Part shown: piece after piece, positions 1 through 7,131 of the stretch
Layout: the number at the start of each line of letters is the position of its first letter
Position numbering within the stretch: position 1 is the first letter of the stretch
Source of the DNA: Clostridia bacterium
GTDB lineage: Bacteria; Bacillota_A; Clostridia; RUG12999
Length of the DNA: 21,973 nucleotides
Assembly: GCA_017558425.1 (NCBI GenBank)
Contig: JAFYVD010000040.1
Location: 1-21,973 of the forward strand
Direction of reading: 5' to 3'
Notes under the pieces: generated by a model
Database searches by the model: none
What the model was told of the DNA's origin: nothing
What the model saw: the letters and a program-made list of their open reading frames with translations, nothing else
Translations under genes and position numbers: made by a program

Positions 1-723
1 CATTCCGTCGTTATTGGCAATCACCACTTCAATTTTATCGCCGTATTTTGTAATCCACGCCTCCATAGCGCGGTTAGCCTGCTCGGTATCCCAATTGGCA
101 ACCTGAAGTTCAAGTTCTTCCACAGCAATTCCGTTTTCCTTCACTGTATTCACCGAATATTCGGTTCTTGCCACAGCTTCGGGATTGTCGGGCTCGCCCT
201 TAAACATTACATACTGCATTTTTCCGTCGCCATTTGTATCGTATTTACCCGTTTTCCACAATTTAGTGATAATTTCTCCCTGAATAACGCCTGCATCTTT
301 GGCATTTGTGCCCACAAACCGTGCCTTGTCATAACTTTTTATCACATCAGTTGCCGGTTCACGGTTAAAGAAAATCACAGGCACTCCGGCAGCTTTTGCT
401 TTGCTCACAACTGTTGGAGCCGCCCCGATGTCCACCATATTCACCAAAAGAACATCCACGCCCTTCTGCAAAAGCAGGTCAACCTGGTCATTCTGAGTTC
501 CCTGGTCGCCTTTACCATCATTAAGATAAAGCTGCGCCCTGCCTTTCGCCTTTGCTTCAAGTGCCTGACGAACGGTTGAAATGTAAGTGTCATCATATTT
601 ATATATAAGCACACCGATTTTCGCTTCACCGCCCGTTGTCGGGTCCTCTGCCATATTGCTTTTTCCGCAACCTGTCAGCACAAACGATAATATTAAAATA
701 AAAATAAACGCAATTTTTTTCAT
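1..723 (-). CDS. mglB: Glucose/galactose-binding ABC transporter lipoprotein, MglB type (C-terminus cut by window edge)
   Basis: Seen: the frame runs from an ATG at 723 to the window edge without a stop, 241 residues. A GGAGGA ribosome binding site lies 7 nt before the ATG. Residues 1-19 form a lipoprotein signal ending in the lipobox LTGC (Cys19). Family knowledge: the periplasmic-binding-protein-1 fold of MglB binds glucose or galactose and hands it to MglA/MglC. Matching motifs are FFNREP (118-123), the calcium loop DTNGDGKMQ (162-170), FKGEPDNPEAVART (174-187) and VIANNDGM at the end of the visible part. In a Gram-positive cell the lipoprotein would be anchored outside the membrane. About 90-110 C-terminal residues and any mglA/mglC genes lie beyond the edge. 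It is divergent from spoVAD. Another hexose or pentose is possible as ligand, but the calcium loop favours the MglB subgroup. Confidence 0.88.
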   Translation of the reverse strand, partial: MKKIAFIFILILSFVLTGCGKSNMAEDPTTGGEAKIGVLIYKYDDTYISTVRQALEAKAKGRAQLYLNDGKGDQGTQNDQVDLLLQKGVDVLLVNMVDIGAAPTVVSKAKAAGVPVIFFNREPATDVIKSYDKARFVGTNAKDAGVIQGEIITKLWKTGKYDTNGDGKMQYVMFKGEPDNPEAVARTEYSVNTVKENGIAVEELELQVANWDTEQANRAMEAWITKYGDKIEVVIANNDGM

Positions 724-752
724 TTTTGCATCCTCCGTTTTTTAGTTTTCGC

Positions 753-783
753 TTAATATTCTTTTCAAAAAATGTTTATACTA
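753..783 (+). promoter_or_regulatory. Candidate sigma-G (forespore) promoter for spoVAD-spoVAE
   Basis: TTAATA at 753-758 and TATACTA at 777-783 are separated by 18 nt. This resembles the Bacillus sigma-G consensus (TGAATA, 17-18 nt, CATACTA) with one mismatch in each box. Predicted transcription would begin near 790, just ahead of the AAGGTG ribosome binding site. Forespore control is what is known for spoVA operons; the match itself was made by eye. TATACT could also serve as a sigma-A -10, but no TTGACA-like -35 is present. Confidence 0.5.
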
Positions 784-813
784 TTCACAATAAAATTTTT
801 TGAAGGTGAATTT

Positions 814-1824
814 ATGAAAAAACATATCGGAAATCAAACAGTTTGTTTTAAAAACCCTCCCTCTGTAAAAGCATATTATGCTATAGTTTCCAAAAAAGAA
901 TCAGAAGGACCGCTTGGCAAATACTTTGAAAACGTTCAGCCCGACCCGATGTTTGGCGAAGAATCGTGGGAACAGGGCGAAAGTAAATTTTTGAAAACCG
1001 CCATGCAAGAGGTTATAAAAAAAGCAGGTCTTACCGAAAAAGATATAGATTATATCTTTGCGGGCGACCTGATAAACCAGTGTTTCAGCAGCCATTTTGC
1101 AGTTCGGGACATTGACACTCCTTTCTTCGGAATTTACGGTGCATGTTCAACCATGGCAGAAAGTCTGTCGCTTGCCGCAATGGCGGTGGACGGCGGATTT
1201 GCAGACCTTGCCCTTGCCGCGACTTCAAGCCATTTCTGCTCTTCAGAAAAGCAGTTCCGGATGCCGCTTGAATATGGCGGTCAGCGGACTCCCACCGCTC
1301 AGCGTACAGTTACGGGAAGTGGTGCGGTAATTTTGTCCTCCAACCAAAGCCTTCCCATAAAAATCACCCACATCACCACAGGAAAGGTCATCGACTATGC
1401 CATTTCCGACCCCAACAATATGGGTGCGGCAATGGCACCTGCCGCCGCAGATACAATCAAGGCGCACTTTAAAGACACCGGTTTTTCACCCGAGGATTAT
1501 GATTTAATCGTCACGGGCGACCTGGGAAATGTTGGCAAAAATCTTCTTTTTGATTTATTGAAAGACGAAATTGATATAAAAAATGTTTATAACGATTGCG
1601 GACTGATGATATATAATATGAAATCGCAGGACGTCCACGCAGGCGGAAGCGGTTGCGGTTGCAGCGCTTCGGTTCTTTGCGGCAAACTGCTGAAAGATTT
1701 GGAAAATGGCAAACTGAACAAACTTTTATTTATAGCAACGGGTGCACTTTTAAATGGCGAATCATGTTTCCAGGGCGAGTCAATCCCCGCCGTTGCGCAC
1801 GCCGTAAGATTTGAAAGGAGATGA
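814..1824 (+). CDS. spoVAD: Stage V sporulation protein AD (SpoVAD)
   Basis: The 336-residue product matches the usual SpoVAD length. SpoVAD has a thiolase-like fold without thiolase activity and is a soluble component of the SpoVA channel that moves Ca-dipicolinic acid into the spore and out at germination. Seen: an N-terminal QTVCFKNPPSVKAYYAIV stretch, GIYGACSTMAESL around the thiolase-type cysteine, and a C-terminal GGSGCGCSASVLCGK segment. The start at 814 is preferred because AAGGTG lies 6 nt upstream. An in-frame ATG at 772 lies inside the putative promoter and would add 14 uncharacteristic residues. spoVAE starts 4 nt after the stop, so the two are co-transcribed. The usual upstream partner spoVAC is not here: the preceding gene is the divergent mglB-like gene. 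Confidence 0.94.
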   Translation: MKKHIGNQTVCFKNPPSVKAYYAIVSKKESEGPLGKYFENVQPDPMFGEESWEQGESKFLKTAMQEVIKKAGLTEKDIDYIFAGDLINQCFSSHFAVRDIDTPFFGIYGACSTMAESLSLAAMAVDGGFADLALAATSSHFCSSEKQFRMPLEYGGQRTPTAQRTVTGSGAVILSSNQSLPIKITHITTGKVIDYAISDPNNMGAAMAPAAADTIKAHFKDTGFSPEDYDLIVTGDLGNVGKNLLFDLLKDEIDIKNVYNDCGLMIYNMKSQDVHAGGSGCGCSASVLCGKLLKDLENGKLNKLLFIATGALLNGESCFQGESIPAVAHAVRFERR

Positions 1825-1828
1825 GAAT

Positions 1829-2182
1829 ATGCAGTTTTTATGGGCTTTTTTAATTGGAGGCCTCATTTGCGCCGTCGGTCAGGTTCTGGTGGATTTCACC
1901 AAACTCACCCCCGCACGGATACTTGTGCTGTTCGTATGCCTGGGTGTCTTTCTCACATTTTTCGGACTCTATGAACCTCTTGTGAAGTTCGCAGGTGCCG
2001 GCGCCACCGTCCCCCTCACCGGTTTCGGCTATACCCTCGCCACAGGCGTGATAAACGCCGTTGACGAAAAGGGCATCCTCGGCATACTTTCGGGAGGACT
2101 TTCTGCCTCCGCAGCAGGAATTACCGCCGCAATATTGTTCGGCTATATTTTCGCCGTACTGTTTAACCCAAAAGAAAAATAA
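1829..2182 (+). CDS. spoVAE: Stage V sporulation protein AE, small SpoVAEb type
   Basis: This 117-residue hydrophobic protein has about four membrane spans (roughly residues 3-20, 33-52, 62-80 and 88-110). It carries the family segments GQVLVDFTKLTPARILV and GFGYTLATGVINAVDEKG. SpoVAE is a membrane part of the dipicolinate channel. The ATG at 1829 is preceded by AAAGGAG inside the 3' end of spoVAD, giving a spacing of 4 nt from the spoVAD stop. A TTG at 1811 in the same frame would put the ribosome binding site inside the protein and is unlikely. SpoVAC is homologous and similar in size, but the position after spoVAD and the GFGYTLATGV region favour AE. No spoVAF or later spoVA gene follows; a hairpin ends the unit. 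Confidence 0.88.
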   Translation: MQFLWAFLIGGLICAVGQVLVDFTKLTPARILVLFVCLGVFLTFFGLYEPLVKFAGAGATVPLTGFGYTLATGVINAVDEKGILGILSGGLSASAAGITAAILFGYIFAVLFNPKEK

Positions 2183-2183
2183 A

Positions 2184-2205
2184 AAAGGGACGATATCGTC
2201 CCTTT
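2184..2205 (-). terminator. Intrinsic terminator between convergent spoVAE and the ADP-ribosylglycohydrolase gene
   Basis: The site is a perfect palindrome with core GGGACGATATCGTCCC extended by three A/T pairs on each side. On the minus strand it is followed by a T-rich run (TTTTTTATTTTT), so it should terminate the minus-strand gene well. On the plus strand the tail is only TTTAAATTTAA, so termination of spoVAE is probably weaker. Confidence 0.8.
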
Positions 2206-2209
2206 AAAT

Positions 2210-3646
2210 TTAACCAATCAAAACAATCGGTACTGTAATAGGCATAACGCCGTATTTTGGTGTGAATACAACAGGAACTCTGTTGATACCATCCACTTTT
2301 TCGCCGACATGAATTGTCATTTTCCAACAAACATTGCCATAATGGTCGTCAAGCTTGATATGGCTGTAAGAACTGCGTTCATAATCGGCTGTCCAACCGT
2401 CGGGAAGTCCCACAAATGCATCATAATATGTGAAACCTTCCTTGTTTTTCAAGGTAATTTTCACCTCAAAATCACAGCCGGGTTTCACAACCGGTTCTGT
2501 TTCATATTCAACAATTGCATCTGTATCAAAATGAGACGGAATTTCAAAAGAATAAGGACTTTTTGCAAAAAAGCTTTCCTTGTTTCCTTTCAAAACATCG
2601 TCGGGGTTACCGCAGATTTCGTTTTCTCCATCGGTCAATTCATATTCCACGCCGTGAGCTTTCATCACTTCGGGAACCATATCCATAATAATATTAACAA
2701 GCTCTGTGCAGGTTTTGGGAATGGGTCTTACATATTCACCGTTGATACATTTTGTCAGAATTCTGTCGCCGATATATTCTTTCCAGTCTGCAGGGATTTT
2801 TTCCGCACCCATAACAATGCCCATAATAGCACCGCAGGTTGCACCTGTGCAGTCGGTATCATCGCCGCAGTTAATTGTGTAAAGCATACTCTTTTTGAAA
2901 TCGCCTTCGCCGTAAATCAGACCGAGCACAGTAAACGCAACGTTTGCCGGAGCCTGGAACCAGCCGAGGTCTTCGCTGTCTTTCACAATCTGCTGACGAA
3001 CTTCCTGCCATGGAACATTATTGTCATAGCCGTCCAGAACAATTCTTACGCTTTTTGCCACTCGGCAATCCTGCGGAATAAATTCAAGACCTTTTTCAAC
3101 AACTTTTCTGATGTCTGTTTCAAAAAACGCCATACTTTCAAGTGACGCCGTGAAAATTTCGGCATATGTACCTTCGCCTTGACCATGGTCAACCGAAGCA
3201 TCCATTATAGCGTATTTTATAGCGATATTGGGCACTCCGGGAGCAAGACACGCCCAGATTTCAGACCTGATCCACGCACCGTTTGAGTTTTTCCATCCAC
3301 CATTTTGAAATTCACCCGACAAAGGCGGTAAAAGTCCCATTTCAAGGTTTCTTTTTGATATTCCGTATTCATTCCAGTTGGGAGTAATATGTGTCACCCA
3401 GAAATTAGCCAGCTCGTTTGCACCAAGCCCCTTCGGACCATACTGTCCAAGAGCTTTAAGCCATACAAGCTGAAGGTCAAGGTCATCATTGGGTGCAGGC
3501 TCCCCTTTCTGCGTAGTAAATCCCGTTATGGAAAGCATTTCTCTTTTTCCTTCAAACGGGTCGCCCATTGTGCCGCCGATATTTTTACCAATCCAGCAGC
3601 CCAGGAGTCTGTCTGTAAATTCTTTTTTATTAAGTTTAACTTTCAT
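2210..3646 (-). CDS. ADP-ribosylglycohydrolase-family protein with C-terminal beta-sandwich domain
   Basis: Residues 1-330 of 478 look like the all-helical, metal-dependent ADP-ribosylglycohydrolase (DraG/ARH) fold. Seen are GGTMGDPFEG (24-33), an acidic motif NDDLDLQL (53-60) where the family usually has TDDT, and GDDTDCTGA (261-269) supplying further metal ligands. The usual length is about 300. The extra region, about residues 375-478, is rich in alternating hydrophobic residues with KPGCDFEVKITLKNKEG and resembles an Ig-like or CARDB/NEW3-type beta-sandwich (inference). The start at 3646 has GGAGG 8 nt upstream; the longer in-frame ATG at 3679 lies in the terminator region. A TATAAT box at 3668-3673 without a good -35 may be its promoter. 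The substrate is unknown: removal of ADP-ribose from protein or nucleoside, or another N-/O-glycoside given the sugar-gene context. Confidence 0.8.
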   Translation of the reverse strand: MKVKLNKKEFTDRLLGCWIGKNIGGTMGDPFEGKREMLSITGFTTQKGEPAPNDDLDLQLVWLKALGQYGPKGLGANELANFWVTHITPNWNEYGISKRNLEMGLLPPLSGEFQNGGWKNSNGAWIRSEIWACLAPGVPNIAIKYAIMDASVDHGQGEGTYAEIFTASLESMAFFETDIRKVVEKGLEFIPQDCRVAKSVRIVLDGYDNNVPWQEVRQQIVKDSEDLGWFQAPANVAFTVLGLIYGEGDFKKSMLYTINCGDDTDCTGATCGAIMGIVMGAEKIPADWKEYIGDRILTKCINGEYVRPIPKTCTELVNIIMDMVPEVMKAHGVEYELTDGENEICGNPDDVLKGNKESFFAKSPYSFEIPSHFDTDAIVEYETEPVVKPGCDFEVKITLKNKEGFTYYDAFVGLPDGWTADYERSSYSHIKLDDHYGNVCWKMTIHVGEKVDGINRVPVVFTPKYGVMPITVPIVLIG

Positions 3647-3677
3647 AATATACACCTCCACAATCCCATTATATAGC

Positions 3678-3707
3678 AAAAAGCCACTTTATAAAAAGTG
3701 GCTTTTT
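3678..3707 (-). terminator. Intrinsic terminator after the araC-type gene
   Basis: A 13-bp stem (AAAAAGCCACTTT at 3678-3690 pairs with 3695-3707) has a 4-nt loop, and the T-run forms the end of the stem. It lies just beyond the stop of the AraC-type gene and before the next minus-strand gene, so it separates the two transcripts. The symmetric A/T flanks would allow it to work on both strands. Confidence 0.82.
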
Positions 3708-3719
3708 TGACATAAAAAA

Positions 3720-4592
3720 CTATTTAATTTTTACTTTTTTATATTGCAAAGGCGTAACCCCTGCCATCTTTTTAAAATCCGCAAAAAACTTTGTACTGTC
3801 GCTATATCCAATTTCGCCAATAATTTCTGAAACTTTAAATTCTGTGGTTTCAAGGAGTTGTTTTGCTTTTTTGATGCGCTCGTCTTTCAGATATTCAGTA
3901 AAGCTTTTGCCCGTGTATTCTTTGAAAAGTCTGCTGAAATAGGATGTGTTATAATTGCACATCCGCGCAACGCTCTCAAGAGTCAGTTTTTCGCCGCAGT
4001 TAACCGAAATATACTGCAGAAGCTCGCCCGATATTCCTGTAAACGCCCGTTCCATCTTTAGCGACATTTTGCGAAAAACGGTAATCAGCACAAGATTAAA
4101 CAGCGACCGTACCGCCAGTCTGTAACCAGCCGATTCCCTTCCCATTTCATTTATCAGTTCAAAGGTAAGCTTTTCAAAAAACAATCGATCTTCTCCCGAA
4201 AAAGTCACCTTTCGTTTCGCCTCATCAAGACTTTTCTTAAATCCCTCAAACTCGGACAGATTAAGAAGCGCAAATGCATTTTCACGATTTTTAAGGTTTT
4301 GGCTGATATATTCGGTTTTCATCAGAATATTGATATATGCACTGGACGAAGACACTTTAAAAGCGTGTTTCTGATTATAGTTAATCATCACCAGGTCACC
4401 CTTTGAAACGGGATATTCTCTGCCGTCAATAACTTGAACCCCTTTGCCCTTCACCATATACACAAGCTCTACAAACTTGTGTTGATGCTCTGGAAATTCC
4501 GCACCGTCATCAACCTCTGCAGAAAAAACATAGGCGTCATCCGTAATATAATATGTATTATCCTTTTTGTAAAACTTATTTTCAAAATTCAT
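3720..4592 (-). CDS. AraC-family transcriptional regulator with N-terminal cupin
   Basis: The 290-residue protein has a cupin-like ligand domain at about 25-90 (EFPEHQHKFVELVYMVKGKG, then GDLVMINYNQKHAF). A linker follows, and a C-terminal double helix-turn-helix of about 100 residues (LTLESVARMCNYNTSYFSRL, then VSEIIGEIGYSDSTKFFADF and GVTPLQYKK). This architecture is typical of sugar-responsive activators acting on nearby catabolic genes. It starts 2 nt after the stop of the ASRT-like gene, with only a weak GAGCGAG upstream, so translational coupling is likely. The GH39 gene divergent from this pair is the obvious candidate target. The ligand is not deducible from sequence. Confidence 0.93.
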   Translation of the reverse strand: MNFENKFYKKDNTYYITDDAYVFSAEVDDGAEFPEHQHKFVELVYMVKGKGVQVIDGREYPVSKGDLVMINYNQKHAFKVSSSSAYINILMKTEYISQNLKNRENAFALLNLSEFEGFKKSLDEAKRKVTFSGEDRLFFEKLTFELINEMGRESAGYRLAVRSLFNLVLITVFRKMSLKMERAFTGISGELLQYISVNCGEKLTLESVARMCNYNTSYFSRLFKEYTGKSFTEYLKDERIKKAKQLLETTEFKVSEIIGEIGYSDSTKFFADFKKMAGVTPLQYKKVKIK

Positions 4593-4594
4593 AA

Positions 4595-4966
4595 TTACTC
4601 GCTCTGTGCCATCAGTGCCATATACGCCATATTCGGTTGCTGAACATCCAGCCTTCCGTACTGCACAATTACGCCGACATCACTTTTAATTTCCATAGAA
4701 TATTGCACTCCAACGCCTATCTCAAGACCATTCAGCACCTTACTGTCGTCGGTTGTGAAACAACGGATACGTTTGGCAGGCACCGTGTACGGAATGTTTT
4801 CCACTGGGTCTCTGTCTTCAAAATATACACTGATAAGCACGTGTGCATCCTTGTCGTTGGTGTTTAAAATCATAACACTTTCGTGTCCTGTATAATTCGC
4901 ATTCGGGTCGGGTTTTGGCGACGGACGATATCCGTCCACAATATACCACTGTTTCTTTCCGCTCAT
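4595..4966 (-). CDS. Sensory rhodopsin transducer (ASRT) superfamily small-molecule-binding protein
   Basis: A 123-residue soluble beta-rich protein. Diagnostic stretches are WYIVDGYRPSP near the N-terminus, then GHESVMILNTNDKDAHVLIS, YFEDRDP, YTVPAKRIRCF and, near the C-terminus, VGVIVQYGRLD. These match the family of Anabaena sensory rhodopsin transducer, a tetrameric beta-sandwich. Most bacterial members have no rhodopsin partner and have been proposed to bind sugar-like small molecules. No rhodopsin gene is present here. The start at 4966 is chosen because AAGGGAGA sits 7 nt upstream; the ATG at 4972 is only 1-2 nt from that site. The AraC-type gene follows 2 nt after the stop, suggesting a joint function such as ligand sensing (inference). 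Confidence 0.86.
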   Translation of the reverse strand: MSGKKQWYIVDGYRPSPKPDPNANYTGHESVMILNTNDKDAHVLISVYFEDRDPVENIPYTVPAKRIRCFTTDDSKVLNGLEIGVGVQYSMEIKSDVGVIVQYGRLDVQQPNMAYMALMAQSE

Positions 4967-4972
4967 AATCAT

Positions 4973-4980
4973 TCTCCCTT
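4973..4980 (-). promoter_or_regulatory. Ribosome binding site that fixes the ASRT-like start
   Basis: AAGGGAGA on the minus strand ends 1 nt or less before the ATG at 4972 but at normal distance from the ATG at 4966. The downstream ATG is therefore the likely initiator, and the first two codons of the longer frame belong to the leader. Confidence 0.65.
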
Positions 4981-5006
4981 TTTATTTCAAGCAAATCTTT
5001 AAATCT

Positions 5007-5035
5007 ATTATATCATAGCAGTATCCATATATCAA
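5007..5035 (-). promoter_or_regulatory. Sigma-A promoter for the ASRT-araC transcript
   Basis: On the minus strand TTGATA (5035-5030) and TATAAT (5012-5007) are 17 nt apart. A TGA triplet directly before the -10 gives an extended -10 element. It lies 41 nt upstream of the start codon and is divergent from the GH39 promoter, with only 31 nt between the two -35 boxes. An AraC dimer bound between them could influence both directions (inference). Confidence 0.72.
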
Positions 5036-5066
5036 CCCGAAAATTTAAAACTTTCTGCAAAAGTTC

Positions 5067-5094
5067 TTGACTTGTGGATTCATTATTGTATAAT
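5067..5094 (+). promoter_or_regulatory. Sigma-A promoter for the first GH39 gene
   Basis: TTGACT (5067-5072) and TATAAT (5089-5094) are separated by 16 nt, 31 nt upstream of the GH39 start codon. The ribosome binding site AGAAAGGA follows at about 5110-5117. The promoter is close to consensus. Confidence 0.78.
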
Positions 5095-5125
5095 TAAATT
5101 ATAAAGTTCAGAAAGGACTGTTACT

Positions 5126-6430
5126 ATGGAAACATTAAAATTTGACTTATCCAAAAAAGGTGGCAAATTCAAATATATGAACGCCGTTAACAATGGTGCT
5201 TCTCATAACAGACGTAAAAACAGACGTTCCAACCTTGAAGCGTTCAAGGCTGCAGGGATTCCCTTTGTCCGCAATCACGATGCATCCTTCTGCGCAGGCT
5301 ATGGCGGTGAGCACACCGTTGACATTTCGGCTATTTTCCCCAATTTTGATGCAGACCCATTCGATCCCGCATCATACGATTTTGCCTGCACCGACGATTA
5401 CACCCTCACGATTATGGACGGCGGTTCGGAGGTTTTCTATCGTCTCGGTCAGAAAATCGAACACTATGTGAAAAAATATCACATTTTCCCACCCAAGGAT
5501 TTCCAAAAATGGGCGGTTATCTGCGAACATATCATCCGCCACTATAACGAAGGCTGGGCAGACGGATTTCATTTCAATATAAAATACTGGGAAATCTGGA
5601 ACGAAGCGGACGGTGCCGAAGGTTTTGATGATGGACCTACCTGGCAGGGTACAAGAGAACAGTTTTTCGATTTGTACTGCACAACAGCCCTTCACCTGAA
5701 AAAATGTTTCCCCGACATTAAGGTTGGCGGTCCTTCCCTCAGTTGGAACGAAGAATGGGCGGAAGCAATGCTGAAAGAGGCAAAAAAACGCGGTGCTGCA
5801 GTTGACTTTTTCTCCTGGCACAGATATACCCAAGACCCCAACTCCTTTATTACAAGAGCTGCTCAGTTTGATGAGATTTTAAAACGCACGGGGTTTGAAA
5901 ACGCCGAAAACATCTGTAATGAATGGAACTATATCAAAGGCTGGACAGGTGCAGATTACGATACTTCTTTCGAAGTAATTCACGGAATGAAGGGTGCGGC
6001 GTTTACTATGGCGAGTATGGCAGCAGGGCAGAAATCTCATCTTGATATGCTGATGTACTATGATGCCCGTCCGGGTGCATTCAACGGAATTTTCGATTTC
6101 TACTCTTTAAAGCCGCTCAAAGGATATTATCCTTTTCAGTGGTACAGCCAGCTCTATGATATGGAAGCTGAAATAAGATGCGAACAGGAAATCCCCGACA
6201 TTTATACCCTCTGCGGAATTGATGCAGCCGGCAAAACGCTTTCCATCATCACTTATTATACCGACGAGGACAATATGCCGGGCAAAGATATTCAGCTTGA
6301 TTTCGGCAGAGAGGGCAGCTACGAAGTTTATCTTCTTGACGAAGAACATTCGGGTGAGCTTGCCTACACAAGAAAGAATTTAAGTTTCACGCTGAAACCC
6401 AACAGCTGCATAATGATAAAAGAGATATAA
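5126..6430 (+). CDS. GH39-family glycosidase (beta-xylosidase-like), copy 1
   Basis: A 434-residue (beta/alpha)8 glycosidase with a short C-terminal beta domain. Seen: YWEIWNEADG at 154-163, with Glu160 as the expected acid/base, and ENICNEWNY at 261-269, with Glu266 as the expected nucleophile. FFSWHRY follows strand 6. GH39 enzymes are retaining; known activities are beta-xylosidase and alpha-L-iduronidase, with others possible. There is no signal peptide, so it should act in the cytoplasm on imported oligosaccharide. AAGGA lies about 8 nt before the ATG. It is a single-gene transcript with its own promoter and terminator, divergent from ASRT-araC. A close paralogue lies at 15810-17123 on the other strand. 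Here the acid/base Glu is followed by Ala, where the paralogue has the more usual Pro. Confidence 0.87.
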   Translation: METLKFDLSKKGGKFKYMNAVNNGASHNRRKNRRSNLEAFKAAGIPFVRNHDASFCAGYGGEHTVDISAIFPNFDADPFDPASYDFACTDDYTLTIMDGGSEVFYRLGQKIEHYVKKYHIFPPKDFQKWAVICEHIIRHYNEGWADGFHFNIKYWEIWNEADGAEGFDDGPTWQGTREQFFDLYCTTALHLKKCFPDIKVGGPSLSWNEEWAEAMLKEAKKRGAAVDFFSWHRYTQDPNSFITRAAQFDEILKRTGFENAENICNEWNYIKGWTGADYDTSFEVIHGMKGAAFTMASMAAGQKSHLDMLMYYDARPGAFNGIFDFYSLKPLKGYYPFQWYSQLYDMEAEIRCEQEIPDIYTLCGIDAAGKTLSIITYYTDEDNMPGKDIQLDFGREGSYEVYLLDEEHSGELAYTRKNLSFTLKPNSCIMIKEI

Positions 6431-6438
6431 CTACAAAG

Positions 6439-6473
6439 AACTGAGCGAATTTGTTTACTTCGCTCAGTTTTTT
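6439..6473 (+). terminator. Intrinsic terminator after GH39 copy 1
   Basis: An 11-bp stem (AACTGAGCGAA pairs with TTCGCTCAGTT) has a 9-nt loop and ends in six T residues. It sits 8 nt after the GH39 stop. Because the SGNH gene converges from the other side, the same hairpin may also end that minus-strand transcript, where the tail TTCTTTG is weaker. Confidence 0.88.
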
Positions 6474-6489
6474 CATTATCTTTGTAATT

Positions 6490-7119
6490 TTAAATGCCCA
6501 CCGGTTTAGATGTATACATATCCTCACGATATTCAATTTCTTCGTCAATTCCAAGTGCCGGCACAACATAGGACAAAACTTGTTTTGTGAAAACTTCTGT
6601 TCCTTCAGGAGTGTAATAATGCACCGCATCAGAATGAAAATCCTCCGACAATGTCTGCGAAACCGCATACAGGTCGTTCACTTCAAAACCATGTTTTTTA
6701 ACAATTTCCACAGCTGCCGCATTATACTTTTCAATTTCTTCATTATAGCGTTTGAAGTTTTTTCCCATTTTTTCAGAAATCACTTTTGTGGATGTTGCAA
6801 ATATCACGCGTGCATTTGGGCAAACCTTTTTTATTCTGATACAAAGTCTGTCAATGTAATAAGTATACACTTCAACCGGAGTATGAGGTTCTTCTTCAAA
6901 CAGTCTCAGACAATCCCAAAGCCCTGCATTCCAATGAACCACATCAATATCTTCGCCATTTAGCTCACCCAAATACTCATGAAAATATCTCAATAAATAG
7001 GATGCAAAGCGGCAATTTTCTTCGGGGAAAATAACATTTGCTTTTCCTTCCAGACTTTTTCTGACCGATTTATCATATCCTCTTCTGATGGAGTCACCCA
7101 TAAGTACTAAATTTTTCAT
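6490..7119 (-). CDS. SGNH/GDSL-type hydrolase (putative carbohydrate esterase)
   Basis: The 209-residue protein has the four SGNH blocks: GDSIRRGY with Ser10 as nucleophile, a Gly in the second block region, HWNAGLWD with Asn64, and DAVHYYTPEG with Asp164 and His167 completing the triad. The length is typical of single-domain SGNH esterases. No signal peptide is seen, so it is probably cytoplasmic. Possible roles are deacetylation of imported xylo-oligosaccharides or another acyl ester; the substrate cannot be read from sequence. AGGAGA lies 5 nt before the start, directly after a 41-residue ORF, making it the last gene of the minus-strand train. Confidence 0.87.
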   Translation of the reverse strand: MKNLVLMGDSIRRGYDKSVRKSLEGKANVIFPEENCRFASYLLRYFHEYLGELNGEDIDVVHWNAGLWDCLRLFEEEPHTPVEVYTYYIDRLCIRIKKVCPNARVIFATSTKVISEKMGKNFKRYNEEIEKYNAAAVEIVKKHGFEVNDLYAVSQTLSEDFHSDAVHYYTPEGTEVFTKQVLSYVVPALGIDEEIEYREDMYTSKPVGI

Positions 7120-7131
7120 ATTTTTCTCCTT

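Noticed and set aside
772..813. In-frame upstream start for spoVAD
   Set aside because: It has no ribosome binding site, overlaps the putative promoter and adds residues not seen in SpoVAD; AAGGTG supports the ATG at 814.
2309..3145. A 278-codon open frame on the + strand
   Set aside because: It lies wholly antisense to the ADP-ribosylglycohydrolase gene, is rich in Phe/His/Asn/Cys as reverse-frame shadows are, and has no ribosome binding site or recognisable domain.
6451..6963. A 170-codon open frame on the + strand after GH39 copy 1
   Set aside because: It begins inside the terminator hairpin and is antisense to the SGNH hydrolase, whose catalytic motifs are intact.
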